From Candidatus Aminicenantes bacterium UBA4085 (lineage in GTDB: Bacteria; Acidobacteriota; Aminicenantia; Aminicenantales; UBA4085), in contig DFYJ01000144.1 in NCBI GenBank assembly GCA_002383325.1, positions 65,575 through 76,616 on the forward strand: a DNA stretch of 11,042 nucleotides, read 5' to 3'. Position numbers and translations under genes: made by a program. Shown here in pieces: positions 7,550 through 11,042 of this stretch. How positions within the stretch are numbered: the first letter of the stretch is position 1; each line of letters opens with the position of its first letter. The notes beneath the pieces are model-generated. The model was not told the origin of the DNA. It did no database searches and saw nothing but the letters and a program-made list of their open reading frames with translations.

Positions 7550-8890
7550 ATGCAAGTCCTGTCCCTGAACTGCGGAAGCTCGTCCGTCAAGTACCGCCTC
7601 TACGACTACACCAAGAAAGAGACCCTGGCCACGGGCGTGGTCGAGCGCGTCGGCATCGGCAAGAGCTACATCAGCCAGGCCGGCCTGGGGCGCGAGCCGA
7701 TCAAGTTCGACCACGAGTGCGCCAATCATAAAGAGGCCATCCAGCTGATCATCGCCACTCTGCTGGACGCCGAGAAAGGCGTCCTGGACGACCTCAAGTC
7801 CATCTCGGCCGTCGGCCACCGGGTCGTCCACGGCGGCGAGAAGTTCACCAAGTCCGCCCTGATCACCAAGGAGACCATCGAGACCTTCAAAAGCCTGTAC
7901 GGCCTGGCCCCCCTGCACAACCCGCCCAATGTCCTGGGCATCGAGGCGGCCTTGGACGTCCTGCCGACCATCCCCCACGTGGCCATCATGGACACGGCCT
8001 GGCACCAGACCATGCCCGCCCACGCCTACATGTACGCCCTGCCCTACGAGTGGTACGAGAAGTACGGCGTCCGCCGCTATGGCTTCCACGGCACCTCGTT
8101 CCTCTACGTAGCCAAGCGGGCGGCGCTGCTGCTGGGCAAGGATCCCTTCCAGACCAACCTGGTCTGCCTCCACATCGGCAACGGCGTCTCGGCCAACGCC
8201 ATCAAGAACGGCGTGTCCTACGACACCTCGATGGGCCTGACCCCCCTCGAAGGCTTGGTCATGGGCACCCGCGCGGGCGACCACGACGCGGCCATTGACC
8301 TGATGATCATGGAGAAGGAGGGCATCGCCCCGACCAAGATGAACGACCTCCTGAACAAGAAGTCGGGCGTCCTGGGCATCACCGGCAAATACACCGACCG
8401 CCGCGACATCCAGCAAGCGGCCGAGGCGGGCGACGCCCGGGCCCAGCTGGCCGTGGACGTCGAAGCCTACCGGATCAAGAAATACATCGGGGCCTACTCG
8501 GCCGCCATCGGCGGCGCCGACGCCATCGTCTTCACGGCCGGGGTGGGCGAGATGTCGGACCTCATCCGCGAGAAGTCGCTCGAGGGCCTGGAGTTCATGG
8601 GCATCAAGCTGGACAAGGCCAAGAACAAGCTGGCCAAAACCCGCAACGCCGAGACCGAGATCTCGGCCGCCGACTCCAAGGTCAAGATCTTCGTCATCCC
8701 GACCGACGAGGAGCGGGTCAACATCGAGGACGTCATCGCCATCCTCGAGGGCAAGTACGACGAGCACACCCGGTTCACCTACCGCTTCCAGTCCCCCGCC
8801 TACGAGAACTCGCAGCGCGAGCAGGACTTCCAGAAGGAGTGCGAGAAGAAGCCGGGCTTGAAGGGCATCCAGGTCAAGCCCAAGAAGTAA
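7550..8890 (+). CDS. ackA: Acetate kinase with C-terminal extension
   Basis: Acetate kinase makes acetate and ATP from acetyl phosphate and ADP. The key residues keep the numbering of the Methanosarcina thermophila enzyme: Asn7 in LNCGSSS, Arg91 in GHRVVHGGE, Asp148 in MDTAWHQ, His180 in GFHGTS and Arg241 in GTRAGDHD. VFTAGVGE and the late acidic TDEE (385-388, metal site) are also present, so the enzyme should be active. Family members are usually about 400-408 residues. This one has 446, with the core ending near residue 400 and a tail of about 45 residues rich in Lys, Glu, Gln, Tyr and Phe, ending in VKPKK. The tail keeps the gene's C/G-ending codon habit, so it looks genuinely coded. It is the second gene of the pta-ackA operon. 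Its stop lies 6 bases from the stop of the converging barrel gene. Confidence 0.97.
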   Translation: MQVLSLNCGSSSVKYRLYDYTKKETLATGVVERVGIGKSYISQAGLGREPIKFDHECANHKEAIQLIIATLLDAEKGVLDDLKSISAVGHRVVHGGEKFTKSALITKETIETFKSLYGLAPLHNPPNVLGIEAALDVLPTIPHVAIMDTAWHQTMPAHAYMYALPYEWYEKYGVRRYGFHGTSFLYVAKRAALLLGKDPFQTNLVCLHIGNGVSANAIKNGVSYDTSMGLTPLEGLVMGTRAGDHDAAIDLMIMEKEGIAPTKMNDLLNKKSGVLGITGKYTDRRDIQQAAEAGDARAQLAVDVEAYRIKKYIGAYSAAIGGADAIVFTAGVGEMSDLIREKSLEGLEFMGIKLDKAKNKLAKTRNAETEISAADSKVKIFVIPTDEERVNIEDVIAILEGKYDEHTRFTYRFQSPAYENSQREQDFQKECEKKPGLKGIQVKPKK

Positions 8891-8911
8891 GCCGGATCAG
8901 AAATCCAGCTT
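8889..8911. terminator. Possible bidirectional hairpin at the ackA/barrel gene junction
   Basis: Bases 8889-8897 and 8903-8911 can pair over nine positions with one mismatch (C against A on the plus strand, a G-U wobble on the minus strand) and a 5-base loop. The hairpin overlaps the end of the ackA stop codon and the whole barrel-gene stop codon, and it is the only structure in a 6-base intergenic gap. No T-run follows on either side, so intrinsic termination is doubtful. Confidence 0.28.
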
Positions 8912-10327
8912 GAAACCGACATAAACCTGGCCGTCGTCACGGAAGGCGCCGAACTTGGTCAGGTCCCGGTCGCCCGAGACGACGGCAAAGGCGCCGGCGA
9001 TCACGTTGAGGGCGTCGGCGATCCGAAACTCGGCTTCGGGCATCAGAGCCAGGGCCGTCCGGCCGTCGCCGATCTCCAGCAGGCCGCCGGCCTTCAGCTT
9101 GACGGTGTCGCGGGCGAATTTCCACTCCAGCCGTCCGAGGACATAGTCCTGCGGCTCGCCGAAGAACATCCCGCCCCGGTAGCTGAAGAGCGCCTCCGCG
9201 GCGGCGCTGTAGTCGACCTCGTCGAAGAAGCCGTGCAGATACTGGACGTTGACCGATACGCCGCCGCCGAAGGCGTAGTCGGCGCCGACGACGTACTTCC
9301 AGTAGCCCGGCTCGAAGAGGGGGACGTCGGTGTCGAGAGCGAACGGGACGCCGTTGAGGAGGAGGCTGTAATGCAGGCCGGCCGTCACATCCTCCGGACG
9401 GACGTAGGCCGCCTCGGCCCAGAAGCCCACTCCGGCCAGCTCGCCGGCCAAGTCCAGGCCCCAGATATCCGCTTTGGGGTAGTAGAAGACGCCGGAGCTG
9501 AGCCAGCCTAGGGTCAAGGAGCAGAGATAGGGCAGGGAGAGATTCCCGCGGTAGTAGGACGCGCTCAGGTCCAGGCCGAGGACCCTGAGGGAGGCTCTGA
9601 CGCCCCAGGCTGATTGGACTACCTTGTCGTCCCAAGCCTTCTTGACCACGACCGAGGACAGGGAGAAGAACTTGCCGGCCAGGGCCGAGTAGCCGTAGGG
9701 CAGGGGCGAGACCTGGTTCTGGAGAAGCCAGACCCATTGGATTTTGAGCGATCCGGCCGGGTACCATACCAGGTTGATGCCCGTCTGGGGGCGCCGTTCG
9801 AAGAAGTAATCCGGATCAAAAGACAGGAAGTTGGCGAAGTCGATCGGGTTGAGGTTGTCGACGACCCCGATCTTGTCGGCCGTGCCCCAGGCGATGCGCT
9901 GCTTTCCGACAGTCAGGTCGAGGTTCTTGAGGAGGAAGTCATCGACCTTGACCCAGCCTTCATAGAGCGACAGCTCGAAGTGCTCCGATGAGGCGGGCGA
10001 GCCTAGGAAAGCCGACTCCGGGAACTGGCCGGAGTCGATCAGGTCGCCGGGGTAGGAGAAGGCGTCGAAGCGGGCCCCGTAGGAGACCCGGTCGTTGACG
10101 CTCCCCGAAAGCTTGAGACGGATCTCGGCCCGGCGGAAGGCGAACTGGCCGGCCTCGTGGCTGAAAAAGCGGCCGTTGGGATGGTCCGCGGTGTAGAGGG
10201 AGGAGAACAGCCGGATCCGGCCCGAGATGACGGGACCCGATGATTCCGCCGCTGCGGAAGCCGGACCGGAGAGAGCCGCTCCCAAGCCAAGGGCCAGGAG
10301 AAGGAAGGCGAACCCGGGCTTTTTCAC
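8897..10327 (-). CDS. Outer-membrane beta-barrel protein, DUF1302-like
   Basis: The 476-residue product has a clear signal peptide (MKKPG, core FAFLLLALGLGAALSG, cleavage near ASA at 23-25), then many amphipathic beta strands. It ends in GFKLDF, the C-terminal Phe typical of barrels folded by BAM. The segment LTVGKQRIAWGTADKIGVVDNLNPID resembles the 'GxQxxxWGxADxxxxxDxxNPxD' feature I associate with DUF1302 and related porin-like proteins, so it is probably a barrel in the outer membrane. The start is a GTG; AGGAGG 5 bases before it supports this. It begins 10 bases after the LolA-like gene and is surely in its operon. Known DUF1302/LolA-like/MMPL sets suggest a part in moving a hydrophobic or lipid cargo across the envelope, but this is inferred. 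A general porin is the main alternative. Confidence 0.82.
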   Translation of the reverse strand: MKKPGFAFLLLALGLGAALSGPASAAAESSGPVISGRIRLFSSLYTADHPNGRFFSHEAGQFAFRRAEIRLKLSGSVNDRVSYGARFDAFSYPGDLIDSGQFPESAFLGSPASSEHFELSLYEGWVKVDDFLLKNLDLTVGKQRIAWGTADKIGVVDNLNPIDFANFLSFDPDYFFERRPQTGINLVWYPAGSLKIQWVWLLQNQVSPLPYGYSALAGKFFSLSSVVVKKAWDDKVVQSAWGVRASLRVLGLDLSASYYRGNLSLPYLCSLTLGWLSSGVFYYPKADIWGLDLAGELAGVGFWAEAAYVRPEDVTAGLHYSLLLNGVPFALDTDVPLFEPGYWKYVVGADYAFGGGVSVNVQYLHGFFDEVDYSAAAEALFSYRGGMFFGEPQDYVLGRLEWKFARDTVKLKAGGLLEIGDGRTALALMPEAEFRIADALNVIAGAFAVVSGDRDLTKFGAFRDDGQVYVGFKLDF

Positions 10328-10332
10328 GCCCG

Positions 10333-10338
10333 CCTCCT
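10333..10338 (-). promoter_or_regulatory. Ribosome binding site deciding a GTG start
   Basis: A perfect AGGAGG on the minus strand lies 5 bases before the GTG at 10325-10327 and overlaps the stop codon of the LolA-like gene. It supports the GTG start, which directly precedes a textbook signal peptide, and suggests translational coupling. Confidence 0.72.
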
Positions 10339-11042
10339 CAGCCCTGGACCTTGCGGACCAGCTGACGCTCGGTGAACAGGTCGTCGCCCAAGCCCTGGTC
10401 GACCTTGACGTCCTTCATCTCCAGAACCGTGGACGAGCCCTTCTTGTGGTCAGTCATCCTGATCCGCGTGGAGATCCAATAGCCCTTGACCTGGGCCGGG
10501 GTCTGTTCGGCGGTCTTCCACAGGCGCCCGCTCTCGTCATAGAGCTCGGTCTTGACGGCCATGCTCCGGGCCTTGTCCACGGTCATGACGATCCGCAGGT
10601 AGGTCTTGTCGGAGCCCGGCTTGCGCCGAAGCTCCAGGATCCAGGCGTCCGGCTTCTCCTCCTTGAGGCTCGGGTCATAGGACTTGGCGAACTCGCCCGT
10701 TCCCAGGTCCTCGTAGGAGAAGTCCGAGCTCATAAAAGCGTCCTTGCGGTTGGAGGAGGCGATCCGCCGGGTTCGGTGAAACTCGGGCAGGTAGATGTAC
10801 ATGGTGTCGCCGCCCAGGACCAGGAAGCCCACGTCGCGGACATCGGCCGGCGACAGGAACTTCATCAGCCGGTCGTCGTCTTTGTCCTTGTTGTTGCGCG
10901 ACCAGGCCATGATCTCGCGGACCTTGGTCGAGCCCCCTTGGGTCATGGTCATGACCATGGCCGACTGCATGTCCTTGGGGGCCAGAGAGCCGCCGGAGCG
11001 GGCGTCCACGCCGGCCAGGATGGCCGCGGCGTCCTGCGGCGG
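10338..11042 (-). CDS. LolA-like outer membrane lipoprotein-sorting family protein, 5' end outside the window
   Basis: The frame is open to the right edge, showing 234 residues that begin PPQDAAAILAGVDARSGG. The GTG at 11009 is likely internal, since AAAILAGVD upstream already fits the start of the mature protein; the signal peptide would lie beyond the window. Family-like features are VREIMAWSRN, a DRLMKFLSPADVRDVGFL strand pair, MYIYLPEFHRTRRIASSNR, FMSSDFSYEDL, and the later LELRRKPGSDKTYLRIVMTVDK and LYDESGRLWKT stretches. These match the LolA-like fold annotated 'outer membrane lipoprotein-sorting protein', a half-barrel that carries lipid-like cargo in the periplasm. True LolA is smaller and lacks the YLP/RRI and SDFSYED blocks, so this is the specialised transporter-linked branch. 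It is transcribed just ahead of the barrel gene. An MMPL/RND permease would be expected further upstream, outside the window. Confidence 0.85.
   Translation of the reverse strand, partial: PPQDAAAILAGVDARSGGSLAPKDMQSAMVMTMTQGGSTKVREIMAWSRNNKDKDDDRLMKFLSPADVRDVGFLVLGGDTMYIYLPEFHRTRRIASSNRKDAFMSSDFSYEDLGTGEFAKSYDPSLKEEKPDAWILELRRKPGSDKTYLRIVMTVDKARSMAVKTELYDESGRLWKTAEQTPAQVKGYWISTRIRMTDHKKGSSTVLEMKDVKVDQGLGDDLFTERQLVRKVQG

Noticed and set aside
6455..8767. 770-codon open frame on the minus strand, opposite pta and ackA
   Set aside because: It lies antisense to two certain genes, crosses their gap, and its translation is low-complexity Gly/Asp/Val/Leu typical of the reverse frame of GC-rich genes.
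1..11042. CRISPR arrays, tRNA or rRNA genes, insertion sequences, prophage genes
   Set aside because: By eye I found no regularly spaced repeats, transposase or integrase motifs, or RNA gene signatures. Coding sequence fills nearly the whole window.

Overview
The window is GC-rich, gene-dense bacterial DNA. The organism is probably a diderm (outer-membrane) anaerobe that ferments sugars to acetate. This rests on an outer-membrane beta-barrel gene with a signal peptide and C-terminal Phe, a LolA-like periplasmic protein gene, a pta-ackA acetate/ATP module, and a rhamnose-type sugar:proton symporter gene coupled to a URO-D/MtaA-type methyltransferase-like gene. The overall look recalls uncultured Acidobacteriota/Aminicenantes-type genomes, but that is an impression from style and gene content. 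No rRNA or other phylogenetic marker is present.

Layout, left to right. (1) Bases 2-4005, plus strand: the 3' part of a large unrecognised beta-rich protein gene, then, 11 bases on, a secreted protein gene built of tandem fibronectin type III-like modules; they look like one operon. (2) Bases 4086-6334, minus strand: rhaT-like symporter gene followed by a URO-D/MtaA-like gene, joined by a 4-base ATGA overlap. (3) Bases 6335-6511: divergent intergenic region with a candidate promoter for each direction and small inverted repeats. (4) Bases 6512-8890, plus strand: pta and ackA, which convert acetyl-CoA to acetate and make ATP. Catalytic residues are intact in both, and AckA carries an unusual C-terminal tail of about 45 residues. 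(5) Bases 8897-11042, minus strand: a LolA-like gene (5' end outside the window) and, 10 bases downstream, a DUF1302-like outer-membrane barrel gene. The barrel gene converges on ackA with only 6 bases between stop codons.

Functional picture: RhaT could bring in rhamnose or a related, possibly methylated, deoxysugar; the coupled URO-D-like protein may act on a methyl group or a related C1 step; Pta-AckA would complete fermentation. The right-hand pair resembles envelope lipid/hydrophobe export sets that commonly include an MMPL/RND pump, which would have to lie beyond the right edge. I saw no tRNA, rRNA, CRISPR array, insertion sequence or phage gene. There is no gene-free stretch over 300 bases. 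The most unusual items are the unrecognised 2-4005 pair, the RhaT/URO-D coupling with a predicted Cys-to-His metal-ligand change, and the AckA tail.
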